From Duncaniella dubosii (GTDB taxonomy: Bacteria > Bacteroidota > Bacteroidia > Bacteroidales > Muribaculaceae), in contig NZ_CP039396.1 in the NCBI RefSeq assembly GCF_004803915.1, positions 2,480,001-2,544,000 on the forward strand: a DNA stretch of 64,000 nt. Reading direction: 5' to 3'. Both the position numbers and the translations under genes were made by a program. How positions within the stretch are numbered: position 1 is the first letter of the stretch; each line of letters begins with the position of its first letter. Positions 52,604 through 59,474 of the stretch are shown here, piece by piece. The notes beneath the pieces were generated by a model. That model saw only the letters and a list, made by a program, of their open reading frames with translations. It was not told the origin of the DNA and did no database searches.

Positions 52604-52977
52604 AGCATACTGATTTCTACGCTCTTCACAAAAAATTAGATGAGCAAGCACGCAATGAGCTAATGGCTGCTATCAAAGCTCACGGTGATGAATATATATT
52701 TATCCATGAAGATGAGGATGGTGATTACAACAATGAAGAAAAGAACAATGCTCCTGTAATTGCTGCTTCTACTCGATATATGGATGGGTATGAGGACTTT
52801 TATGTTGTTCGTGTGGCTCTTGAAGATAATTGGTTGCAAATTTATGGGTTCCCTAAAGATGGCTGGGATTCTGAAGATGAATTGACCAGCGTAGCACATG
52901 GTCATTTGGAATATATTATTGACCTGATTCCGGAAACTGAAGATGTGCAGGACGTAACCATTGCACCCAAATCCTAA
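52600..52977 (+). CDS. Acidic hypothetical protein
   Basis: 125 residues; acidic EDEDGDYNNEEKNNAPVIAA, beta region FYVVRVALEDNWLQIYGFP. Unknown. Confidence 0.6.
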   Translation: MKHTDFYALHKKLDEQARNELMAAIKAHGDEYIFIHEDEDGDYNNEEKNNAPVIAASTRYMDGYEDFYVVRVALEDNWLQIYGFPKDGWDSEDELTSVAHGHLEYIIDLIPETEDVQDVTIAPKS

Positions 52978-53050
52978 AAACTCTTAAAAATCGAGGTGAC
53001 ATTCTAAGAAACCTCATTTCTGCGACTATTCAACAATAAACAATATCAAC

Positions 53051-53217
53051 ATGACAGTACAAGCTATGAACTGCCTTGAGTTATATCGAGGCGGCAACCC
53101 TCTACAATCAAACAGTTGCTCAAAAACCAGAAAGCATCGGTAGTAGCAGAACTGAAAAATCACTTTGGCACTGACGACCTTGACAAGTTGGCAGTGTGTC
53201 TCAGCAAAGGCAAATAA
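53051..53217 (+). pseudogene. Small ORF split by an apparent single-base loss
   Basis: The ATG at 53051 reads MTVQAMNCLELYRGGNP and then runs into unrelated sequence and TAG. The -1 frame from the CCC run at about 53097 continues STIKQLLKNQKASVVAELKN then HFGTDDLDKLAVCLSKGK with TAA at 53215-53217. The two parts join into one convincing 54-residue protein (a helical small protein). Either one C is missing here or the gene is truly broken. Confidence 0.6.
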
Positions 53218-53238
53218 CATCATCAAAATACAAATAAT

Positions 53239-53949
53239 ATGATCTCAGACGAAATCGTAAAAGCCATTTATGCTTCTCTTCCAGCAGACGAGAAGCTGAA
53301 ACTCGCTCTCTACAGTGACTTCGGTGAAGAAGCGCCGACAGTGTATGACTTCATCAAATCTCCCGCTAAAGAAAGCGAGGAAGTCAATGTAACCGTCCAG
53401 CCTGTTCACATTCCCGGCGAAGTTCTCACTACTGATGGGGTGTATTATCTCTATGAGGATGGCACCTCGGAAATGTTCGACTACAAAAAGCGTAACGCTC
53501 CGACAAAGGCTGTCAAGCGTATCGGCGTAGTAATGGGAAGTCATGCTCTCGCCGTCAATCTGGAGGATTACCCGGAACAGCCTCTCACCAGTCAGAAAGA
53601 TACCACCGGCTACACCGGCTACATCTCAGAATATGTCGATGCAGTTGCTGACTGGAACGGCAAAGCCAACACTGAACACATCAAGTCTATCGGCACCGGC
53701 ATAGAGCTGAAGGATGGCGAGTGGATTCCGTCAGTCGCCGAACTCTATCTCATTTATCTCAATAAGCGGTCAATCGATGCCGCCATCGAACTTAGCGGCG
53801 GTAGCCGCATAAAAGATGGTTGGTACTGGACCAGCACTGAGCGCTCGGCGACGAACGCTTGGTACTTGTCCCTGAACGACGGCCTCTACAACTGGAACCC
53901 TAAGGCCACGGGCAGCTACTACGTCCGCGCTGTGGCAGCATTTCATTAA
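53239..53949 (+). CDS. DGR target protein 2 (remote)
   Basis: 236 residues. The N-terminal ~75 residues carry an acidic helical part; the middle has LTTDGVYYLYEDGTSEMFDY; the C-terminal region reads DGEWIPSVAELYLIYL and DGWYWTSTE, as in target 1 (DUF1566/C-type-lectin-fold type). The last 37 residues come from VR2 and differ from the template at adenine positions. It lies on the opposite strand about 49 kb away from the retroelement and not next to tail genes, so it may be a separately expressed receptor-type protein: a second fibre tip, or a protein shown on the host cell. Confidence 0.9.
   Translation: MISDEIVKAIYASLPADEKLKLALYSDFGEEAPTVYDFIKSPAKESEEVNVTVQPVHIPGEVLTTDGVYYLYEDGTSEMFDYKKRNAPTKAVKRIGVVMGSHALAVNLEDYPEQPLTSQKDTTGYTGYISEYVDAVADWNGKANTEHIKSIGTGIELKDGEWIPSVAELYLIYLNKRSIDAAIELSGGSRIKDGWYWTSTERSATNAWYLSLNDGLYNWNPKATGSYYVRAVAAFH
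53836..53945 (+). repeat. DGR variable repeat 2 (VR2)
   Basis: 110 nt matching the template repeat, with one in-frame AAC codon absent (after GACGGC) and 10 substitutions, all at template adenines (including ACT to CCT). The invariant end GTGGCAGCATTTCA is intact. Confidence 0.95.
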
Positions 53950-53954
53950 CCCTT

Positions 53955-54023
53955 AACCCCTTTATCCCTTTAACCCTTGGAGCGAAGCGACCGCGAGCGA
54001 AGCGAGTTAGGGATAAAGGGGTT
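53955..54023 (+). other. DGR target-recognition hairpin beside VR2
   Basis: AACCCCTTTATCCCT (53955-53969) / AGGGATAAAGGGGTT (54009-54023), a perfect 15-bp inverted repeat starting 9 nt after VR2. The loop contains GGAGCGAAGCGAC and GCGAGCGAAGCGAG, similar to the VR1 loop. Same size and spacing as at VR1 with a different stem sequence. Confidence 0.85.
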
Positions 54024-54037
54024 CAATTTCTACTTTT

Positions 54038-54502
54038 ATGAAACGCCCCGACCTTGATAATGTTCGTGAATTATTACGAGCAAAAAATTATGAGGCAGTT
54101 GCAGAAATAGAACCTCAAATTATTGAATACTGTAAACAAAAATTAAATAATTGCATTAATTCCATAGAATTGATGCAGACTCTTTTACTTACACTTGAAT
54201 CGCAATATAGTGAAAAGGAGAAAGACTCAACAAATCCATTACCGGATTATTTATTGGGTCTGACAAACAGATTGATAAGTGAATATGAATTGCTTAGAAT
54301 AGATGACTATCAATCGCTTCAAGCTAATGATGTTACCTTATATTACTGGAAACACAAGAAAAAATTGAATGTCAATCCAGTGATAATCAATAAGGTAATT
54401 GAGGGTCTAAAGTGCATATCCGATATACCCATCACGAACCTCCAAATGGTTTTGAACACACTTTCAAAGCCAACAATTTCAAATTCGCAATCAGGCAGTT
54501 AG
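54038..54502 (+). CDS. Hypothetical helical protein
   Basis: 154 residues, helical with Leu/Glu/Lys content (RPDLDNVRELLRAKNYEAVA; IELMQTLLLTLESQYSEKEK). Starts 14 nt after the VR2 hairpin. No family. The C-terminal 35 residues are doubtful, because an overlapping -1 frame (54412-54561) looks more protein-like. Confidence 0.55.
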   Translation: MKRPDLDNVRELLRAKNYEAVAEIEPQIIEYCKQKLNNCINSIELMQTLLLTLESQYSEKEKDSTNPLPDYLLGLTNRLISEYELLRIDDYQSLQANDVTLYYWKHKKKLNVNPVIINKVIEGLKCISDIPITNLQMVLNTLSKPTISNSQSGS

Positions 54503-54561
54503 CTTCCTCCGCAAAAGTGGAAGTAAACACAAAATATACATTCTTTTTCTTTAACTCATAA
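54412..54561 (+). CDS. Overlapping small ORF or out-of-frame end of the 54038 gene
   Basis: Open frame from a GTG at 54412 to TAA at 54559-54561 (49 residues): VHIRYTHHEPPNGFEHTFKA and NNFKFAIRQLASSAKVEVNT, mixed alpha/beta with good protein character. In -1 relative to the 154-residue gene, it would fuse to it if one base were missing near 54400-54411. An independent small gene is the alternative. Confidence 0.4.
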   Translation: MHIRYTHHEPPNGFEHTFKANNFKFAIRQLASSAKVEVNTKYTFFFFNS

Positions 54562-54573
54562 ATATCTTTCAAT

Positions 54574-54978
54574 ATGGAATTTACCCCTTTTGAAACAGCA
54601 ATCAAGAAATATCTTGACAAGCGCGCCGAAGAAGATCCTCAGTTCGCAGCATCATACACTAAACCAAATAAAAGTATCGAAGAGTGCTGCAAGTACATCT
54701 TTCAAGAGGTTGAAAAGGGCAAAAAGAAAGGTGAACGCTGCGTAGGTGTTTCAGACGATGAAGTCTTTGGTTTGGCAATTCACTACTATGATGAGGATGA
54801 CATTGTAGTTGATGGCCCTAAGAACAAGGTGGCGGTTACACAGAGCGCATCGGTCAATGAAGAAACTTCGTCAGAAGAGACTGCTACCGAAGCTAAGCGT
54901 AAGACTCGCAAACCCAGAAAACCCAAAGCTGAGGTTGACCCCAACATCCCGGAGCCACTGGATATTCCGATTTTCTAA
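54574..54978 (+). CDS. PcfK-like protein
   Basis: 134 residues. N-terminal domain with FETAIKKYLDKRAEEDPQFA, KSIEECCKYIFQEVEKGKKK and CVGVSDDEVFGLAIHYYDED matches the PcfK-like family; the C-terminal ~45 residues are a basic Lys/Arg/Pro-rich tail (RKTRKPRKPKAEV). PcfK-like proteins are typically encoded with PcfJ on conjugative plasmids and phages; function is unknown. Here the PcfJ gene follows 18 nt downstream. Confidence 0.85.
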   Translation: MEFTPFETAIKKYLDKRAEEDPQFAASYTKPNKSIEECCKYIFQEVEKGKKKGERCVGVSDDEVFGLAIHYYDEDDIVVDGPKNKVAVTQSASVNEETSSEETATEAKRKTRKPRKPKAEVDPNIPEPLDIPIF

Positions 54979-54996
54979 TCATCATTCCGACATCAA

Positions 54997-56292
54997 ATGA
55001 AACCAAGAAATAAACTTCAGAGAAAGATTTTGAAACTATCTCAGGGTCTTTCTCCGCTTACCAAATACCAGTATAAGGAGGCTGTAAGAAAAGTTGGTCT
55101 GCATATTGCGAAATACAGCTCCAAACGAGGATATGAGTGTTTGGATTGCGGTCATACTTGGACTGGAGCTGAAGCAAAGCGAGTAGTTTGTCCTCATTGT
55201 GGTGCAAAACTTAATGTTGATGCTACACGAAAGAGAAATTTCTGTGAGAAAGACTATTTTGCAGTAGTTACAAAATGTCAGGGTTTCCAAGTTGTTCGGA
55301 TGTTCTTTATGCAGACCAATTTAAGGAAAGGCAGCAAGCCTACTTATTGGATTTGCGAGGCATTTCAACGCTGGCTTACTCCAGATGGAAAGCTCACAAT
55401 AGTTGGTCGGTCCCGACATTGGATTTCTTATTATTGTGATTGCTGGAATTGGGATAGTGATATGGAAATAAGGAGTGAAGGTCCAGGACACATGGTAACA
55501 CCTTGGAAAGTTGTCGGCCAATCATCTGTAATTCCTGAAATAAAACGAAATGGATATGCCGGAGATTTTCATCATTGTTCGCCATACACCCTTTTCAAAA
55601 GACTCCTTACCGATAACAAGACTGAAACGGCGTGGAAACTTGGTCAATATAATATGGTCGCTTATTCAATGGCTAAATCTTATGAGTTTGAGAAATATTG
55701 GCCATCCGCAAAAGTTGCTTTCCGTCACAAATACCATATTTCAAATGCCTCAATTTGGTATGATTTGCTGGATGCTTTAGATTATTGTGGGAAGGATTTG
55801 AGAAATCCTAAATTCATCTGTCCCGACAATCTTAAAGAGGCTCATGATTTTTGGATTGCTAAAAAGCGAGCTAAGATAGATGAAGAGAATAGACGAAGAG
55901 AGCGTGAAAGACGGATGACACCAGAACAACGCTATCAAGCCAATAGCAAGCATGATGAGGCTCAATATAAGCAAGACAAATCCAAATTCTTAAATTTGGA
56001 ATTTGTCGATCAGGAAATTGTTGTTAAGCCTCTTCAATCTGTAAGGGAATTTTTGGATGAAGGTGAGTATATGCACCATTGCGTATTCACTAACAAATAT
56101 TATTCCAAGAATAATGTGCTTATACTTCACGCTTTGGTTGAGGGCGTATCAATCGCAACTATAGAGTTTTCATTAGAAAATTTCTCAATCGTACAATGTC
56201 GAGGAAAGTATAATAAAACCCCAATGAGTTATGAACGAATAACATCACTGGTCAATTCCAATATACCGAAAATAATTTCAAAAACCGCATAA
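54997..56292 (+). CDS. PcfJ-like protein
   Basis: 431 residues. N-terminal zinc ribbon (YECLDCGHTWTG ... VVCPHCGAKL, about residues 46-70), a middle region with aromatic repeats, a charged helix (EENRRRERERRMTPEQRYQA), and a C-terminal PcfJ domain with SVREFLDEGEYMHHCVFTNK followed by YSKNNVLILHALVEGVS. PcfJ is a plasmid/phage accessory protein of unknown activity, near universal partner of PcfK. It precedes the RT2 locus by two small genes. Confidence 0.87.
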   Translation: MKPRNKLQRKILKLSQGLSPLTKYQYKEAVRKVGLHIAKYSSKRGYECLDCGHTWTGAEAKRVVCPHCGAKLNVDATRKRNFCEKDYFAVVTKCQGFQVVRMFFMQTNLRKGSKPTYWICEAFQRWLTPDGKLTIVGRSRHWISYYCDCWNWDSDMEIRSEGPGHMVTPWKVVGQSSVIPEIKRNGYAGDFHHCSPYTLFKRLLTDNKTETAWKLGQYNMVAYSMAKSYEFEKYWPSAKVAFRHKYHISNASIWYDLLDALDYCGKDLRNPKFICPDNLKEAHDFWIAKKRAKIDEENRRRERERRMTPEQRYQANSKHDEAQYKQDKSKFLNLEFVDQEIVVKPLQSVREFLDEGEYMHHCVFTNKYYSKNNVLILHALVEGVSIATIEFSLENFSIVQCRGKYNKTPMSYERITSLVNSNIPKIISKTA

Positions 56293-56297
56293 CTGCT

Positions 56298-56612
56298 ATG
56301 ACTGAAGAACTAAAAATCGCTATGATAGCCATCAATAAGTGGATGTTTCATGGCTGGAACTACGAGTCAGTTCCATTGACAATCAAGACCCCTTATGGCA
56401 CAATCGACACCGTGAATGTGCCACAATTCATTAAAGAGATCAAGTGGACTTGCAACACCAGTCACATGCTGGAAAAATGGCACAAGGCAACTCGTACCCA
56501 AGACCCAGATACATATATGACAAAGTTCTATGCGGAGCTTGATAATAACAACCGTCGGCTCTTACTGGAGTGGGTTATCCAAAACTACAATGGTGAAAGA
56601 TCTTTATTCTAA
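56298..56612 (+). CDS. Hypothetical protein
   Basis: 104 residues, WNYESVPLTIKTPYGTIDTV then a helical C-terminus. Gene between PcfJ and RT2, unknown. Confidence 0.6.
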   Translation: MTEELKIAMIAINKWMFHGWNYESVPLTIKTPYGTIDTVNVPQFIKEIKWTCNTSHMLEKWHKATRTQDPDTYMTKFYAELDNNNRRLLLEWVIQNYNGERSLF

Positions 56613-56617
56613 CGAAT

Positions 56618-56869
56618 ATGGAAGTATATAGCGTACAAGTTGAGTATGCAGGTGAACGACCGGGCGAAGACTGGCATGGTCACACACTGTGGTCAACACT
56701 TGAAGGTGCAAGGCGTGGCCTGAAAAGCGAGCGTGATAGTATTCTTCATAAAAATACTTGGCTCAACAATGAAAACTGTATAGAAATTGATAAGGAGGAT
56801 CATTTCTTGGCAGGCGATGACCAGGAGTCCTACGACATTACAATCAGCAAAGAAAAAGTCCATGAATGA
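56618..56869 (+). CDS. Small hypothetical protein upstream of RT2
   Basis: 83 residues; SVQVEYAGERPGEDWHGHTL and acidic C-terminus. Its end overlaps the RT2 start by 8 nt, so it may be co-translated with RT2 and could be a partner. Confidence 0.6.
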   Translation: MEVYSVQVEYAGERPGEDWHGHTLWSTLEGARRGLKSERDSILHKNTWLNNENCIEIDKEDHFLAGDDQESYDITISKEKVHE

Positions 56870-58133
56870 CAAAATATTAGAGATGTTTTTCGACATCAAA
56901 CGATGGACGTATGCCATTGATAAAGGTGTTGGAAAACATATCAACAAAGCTCATCTCTACCAGCTCACCAAACCTGAGACCAGAGCAGCGATGTATGCCG
57001 CAATCAGGGATGGGAAATATGAAATAGCTCCACCTCATACGGCACAGATACCAAAGGACAACGGAGATTTTCGCACAGTCTATATCAACGAGCCCGTTGA
57101 CCGTGTATTCCTTAGCATTGCCAACGACCTCTTGTTTGAACTTATGCCTGAGATGATTCATCCAGCTTGCCAGTCCTACCAAAAAGGGATAGGATGTGGT
57201 AAGATCGTGAAAGAAATATCTTGGAAAATATGCGAGACCAAGGGCGATGTCATTGGATGGAAATCTGATTTCAGCAAGTATTTCGATTCCGTTCCCATTC
57301 GGTTTATTGACGAAGCCTTTGATAAGGTGGAAGCCAAATACGGTCATTCAGCTATCATAGATGTGCTCCGTAAGTATTATCACTCCGACTGGTATTTTGA
57401 TGCAGACGGCAATCTCCAGAAATCCTATCAATCACTCAAACAAGGCTGTTCGGTAGCCTCTTGGTTAGCCAATGTGGTTATGTTTAGTCTTGATGAACGA
57501 TTGAGCAAGCTGGATGGCGAATATGTCCGCTATTCTGATGACGCTCTATTTGTCGGTCCTGATTATATGAGAGCAATGGAGATTATGTCTGAAGAAGTTG
57601 CTATGCGAGAAATGACACTCAATCCCAAAAAGATAGAGTATCTGACCCACACTCGATGGTTTAAGTTTCTTGGCTTTTCCATTATGGGCGCTTCCATCTC
57701 ACTCAGCTCAACACGAATTAAGTCCTTTCAGAAAGAGATTGAGGCACGAACAATCCGTGCTAAGAATCTGAGCTTCAATAAAGCCATAAATCAGGTTAAT
57801 AACTATCTTTATTTCGGGAATGGCGAATATAGCTGGGCCACCCAGGTTCTTCCGGTTATCAATGTGCAAAAGGACGTTCAAATACTTTCCGTGTTTGTAG
57901 CGGATTGCTTGCGAGCAGTGATTACCGGCAAAACAAAAGTAGGCGGCCTGGGTTATGTAGCCAACAATCCTGATGGCTGTATTCAACGAGGTATTGGCCG
58001 AAACGTGAAAGCTAACCGTATCAAAACCGATAAGACACTACCCGGCTACTACACTCTGGGATGTATGCAAAATGCACTCCGTACCAGTAAAGAGGTTTAC
58101 AAGACCTTGGTAGCTAATCTTAATCGGAAATAA
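56862..58133 (+). CDS. Second reverse transcriptase (RT2), adjacent to the RNA module array
   Basis: 423 residues from ATG at 56862 (the longer upstream start overlaps the previous gene and has unlikely sequence). Reverse-transcriptase motifs: RTVYINEPVDRVFLSIANDL, aspartate motif DVIGWKSDFSKYFDSVP (about residues 128-144), KQGCSVASWLANVVMFSLDE (about 201-220), catalytic YSDDALFVGPD (about 226-236), then LNPKKIEYL and a thumb-like C-terminal third. It lacks the DGR IGxxxSQ motif, the retron VTG/NAxxH signature and group II maturase or endonuclease domains. The non-coding array of five structured modules starts within about 40 nt downstream on the same strand. I consider it the enzyme of that array. 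Confidence 0.93.
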   Translation: MNDKILEMFFDIKRWTYAIDKGVGKHINKAHLYQLTKPETRAAMYAAIRDGKYEIAPPHTAQIPKDNGDFRTVYINEPVDRVFLSIANDLLFELMPEMIHPACQSYQKGIGCGKIVKEISWKICETKGDVIGWKSDFSKYFDSVPIRFIDEAFDKVEAKYGHSAIIDVLRKYYHSDWYFDADGNLQKSYQSLKQGCSVASWLANVVMFSLDERLSKLDGEYVRYSDDALFVGPDYMRAMEIMSEEVAMREMTLNPKKIEYLTHTRWFKFLGFSIMGASISLSSTRIKSFQKEIEARTIRAKNLSFNKAINQVNNYLYFGNGEYSWATQVLPVINVQKDVQILSVFVADCLRAVITGKTKVGGLGYVANNPDGCIQRGIGRNVKANRIKTDKTLPGYYTLGCMQNALRTSKEVYKTLVANLNRK

Positions 58134-58170
58134 GAAATAGATTGAGTGTGCAATGACTGATAGAACGACA

Positions 58171-58282
58171 ATACTTTTAGTGAAGGATCAACAACCCTAC
58201 TGTGGGCCAGGAGCTATCGCTTTCCGTGGCCAACAGTATGGCAGGATCCTTCTGACATCGAATATCTAAAGTAACACACGAT
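58171..58282 (+). ncRNA. RNA module 1
   Basis: 5' box ATACTTTTAG (58171-58180). Outer stem GAAGGATC (58182-58189) / GATCCTTC (58245-58252). Inner ACTGTGGGCCA (58199-58209) / TGGCCAACAGT (58227-58237) with one G.A mismatch, and an apical GGAGC-TATC-GCTTTCC hairpin. Spacer TGACATCGAATATC, then TAAAGTAACACACGAT from 58267. Confidence 0.75.
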
Positions 58283-58333
58283 ATTGTCTGACTATCAATT
58301 ACCGAATATGCGGTCTTATCTGAAGGGTCAATC

Positions 58334-58451
58334 ATTTAATTATACAGAAGATGCCAAGATGGACCAAGTTTCATCATCTCTTGTCAGAGATGCTTTCACT
58401 GGTCCATCTGGGATATTCTGTAGAATATCAAACCAATAAAGCAACATATCA
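58334..58451 (+). ncRNA. RNA module 2
   Basis: 5' box ATTTAATTA (58334-58342). Outer stem TACAGAA (58343-58349) / TTCTGTA (58416-58422). Middle stem AGATGGACCA (58357-58366) / TGGTCCATCT (58400-58409), 10 bp perfect. Inner CATCTCT (58375-58381) / AGAGATG (58386-58392) closing tetraloop TGTC. Spacer then TAAAGCAACATATCA (58437-58451). Confidence 0.8.
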
Positions 58452-58504
58452 CTGACATGACAGATAGTATAAGCCAAGTATATGGCAGCGACCTGAGAGA
58501 TGAT

Positions 58505-58608
58505 AAATTTAGCTGGGCTTCATTAAGCTGCCGCTGTAGGCCATACCTACCCTCCAGCGGCAGCCATAAAGCCCTTGCATCGAATGATTAAAGATATATA
58601 CCATATCA
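58505..58608 (+). ncRNA. RNA module 3
   Basis: 5' box AAATTTAG (58505-58512). Outer stem GGGCTT (58515-58520) / AAGCCC (58569-58574). Inner GCTGCCGCTG (58527-58536) / CAGCGGCAGC (58555-58564), and apical GTAGG / CCTAC. Spacer TTGCATCGAATGAT, then TAAAG at 58589 with a longer, AU-rich tail ending CATATCA at 58608. Confidence 0.8.
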
Positions 58609-58651
58609 TCTTCAGCAGCTTAGTAATGCGACATTATGGTTCAAGAAAACA

Positions 58652-58778
58652 AAATTTAGTCATCCAGATTGTAATATGACTCAGGTTGCACCGGCGTTTC
58701 ATTCCTTATCAGTCAATTACGCCGGTTTCACCTGAGTCATCCGTCTGGATTTCATCAGCACAATAAAGAAACGCATCA
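58652..58778 (+). ncRNA. RNA module 4
   Basis: 5' box AAATTTAG (58652-58659). Stems ATCCAGA / TCTGGAT (58662-58668 / 58744-58750), ATGACTCAGGT / ACCTGAGTCAT (58676-58686 / 58730-58740), ACCGGCGT / ACGCCGGT (58690-58697 / 58719-58726). The loop and stem edge contain TTATCAGTCAATTAC, an exact 15-nt match to 41660-41674. 3' box TAAAGAAACGCATCA (58764-58778). Confidence 0.82.
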
Positions 58779-58831
58779 CTGTTTTTGAGAGCCAGACCAC
58801 CTTAGCACAAAGGAATTTTATCAAGATTGGC

Positions 58832-58954
58832 AAATTTAATAGAGCTGGATTTAATCCTGGATCTGAATCAACACCACCAGGTTAGCTACCTGGCTCAGTC
58901 GATTCCGATCCAGTCTATCCAGCTCCTTAATCGATCCGATAAAGAAATGTGTCA
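58832..58954 (+). ncRNA. RNA module 5
   Basis: 5' box AAATTTAAT (58832-58840). Stems GAGCTGGAT / ATCCAGCTC (58842-58850 / 58917-58925), CTGGATC / GATCCAG (58857-58863 / 58907-58913), GAATC / GATTC (58865-58869 / 58901-58905), CCAGGT / ACCTGG (58877-58882 / 58888-58893). 3' box TAAAGAAATGTGTCA (58940-58954). Confidence 0.8.
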
Positions 58955-58991
58955 AGCCAATGAGATTATAATTTTTTAACTAAAAAATCAA

Positions 58992-59453
58992 ATGCAAAAC
59001 ATCTATTATGAAGTGATAGAGAAAGTTCAGAATGGAGCCAAATTCCAAGTTGACTTTCAGCAACGGAGTCTAAAAATTGATGGCAAATATATCATCAAGA
59101 ACGGCGAGTATGAGGGTGAATTAGGAATTGAGGTATCTGATACTCCACTTCTAACCATCGCTCAATTATTTCTCCGCTATCAGCATAGTTTGCCTTCGGA
59201 AAGAAGTGACAACAAAAGATATAGATACTTCAATCCACTTCCGGAGCATGAGCTTTCTGATAACGACATGCTTTATGGCGAACCACGAGAAACCGCTCAA
59301 ATCAAATTGGAGCTTTATGTTCTGATAATGATTTTGAATGGCTCTCTTAAATGGGATGTATTTGCCAAGGACAAATGGTTCTGGCAATGCCCATCAGCAA
59401 AAGAACTCATTATTCTCAAAGAATGGGTTGAACCTAAAAAAGAAAATAAATAA
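58992..59453 (+). CDS. Hypothetical protein after the RNA array
   Basis: 153 residues; beta-rich start (FQVDFQQRSLKIDGKYIIKN) and helical end with LELYVLIMILNGSLKWDVFA. No family recognised. Start lies 37 nt after the last RNA box. Confidence 0.6.
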   Translation: MQNIYYEVIEKVQNGAKFQVDFQQRSLKIDGKYIIKNGEYEGELGIEVSDTPLLTIAQLFLRYQHSLPSERSDNKRYRYFNPLPEHELSDNDMLYGEPRETAQIKLELYVLIMILNGSLKWDVFAKDKWFWQCPSAKELIILKEWVEPKKENK

Positions 59454-59474
59454 CAAACACAAATATAAATCATT

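Larger units (their letters stand above)
58134..58991 (+). ncRNA. Array of five structured RNA modules after RT2
   Basis: An 858-bp interval with no plausible ORF. It contains five tandem units with a constant layout. Each starts with a 5' box of AAATTTA type 0-2 nt before a long stem. The stem-loop is 60-89 nt and unique to each module but perfectly complementary. Then come 13-14 nt (often containing ATCGAA) and a 3' box TAAAGNAAYRYRTCA. The 3' boxes start at 58267, 58437, 58589, 58764 and 58940, spaced 170, 152, 175 and 176 nt. Conserved geometry with unrelated stem sequences strongly suggests RNA structure under selection. Confidence 0.85.

Noticed and set aside
56862..58133. Group II intron
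   Set aside because: RT2 has no maturase X or endonuclease domain that I can see, and I found no domain V-like hairpin downstream; the modules are repeated, unlike intron domains.
58170..58960. CRISPR array
   Set aside because: Units are not near-identical repeats of 25-40 nt with unique spacers; instead the long unique parts are self-complementary and only short flanking boxes are shared.
56862..58960. Ordinary retron
   Set aside because: Retron RNA normally lies upstream of the RT as a single unit with inverted a1/a2 ends, and RT2 lacks the retron-specific motifs I looked for.
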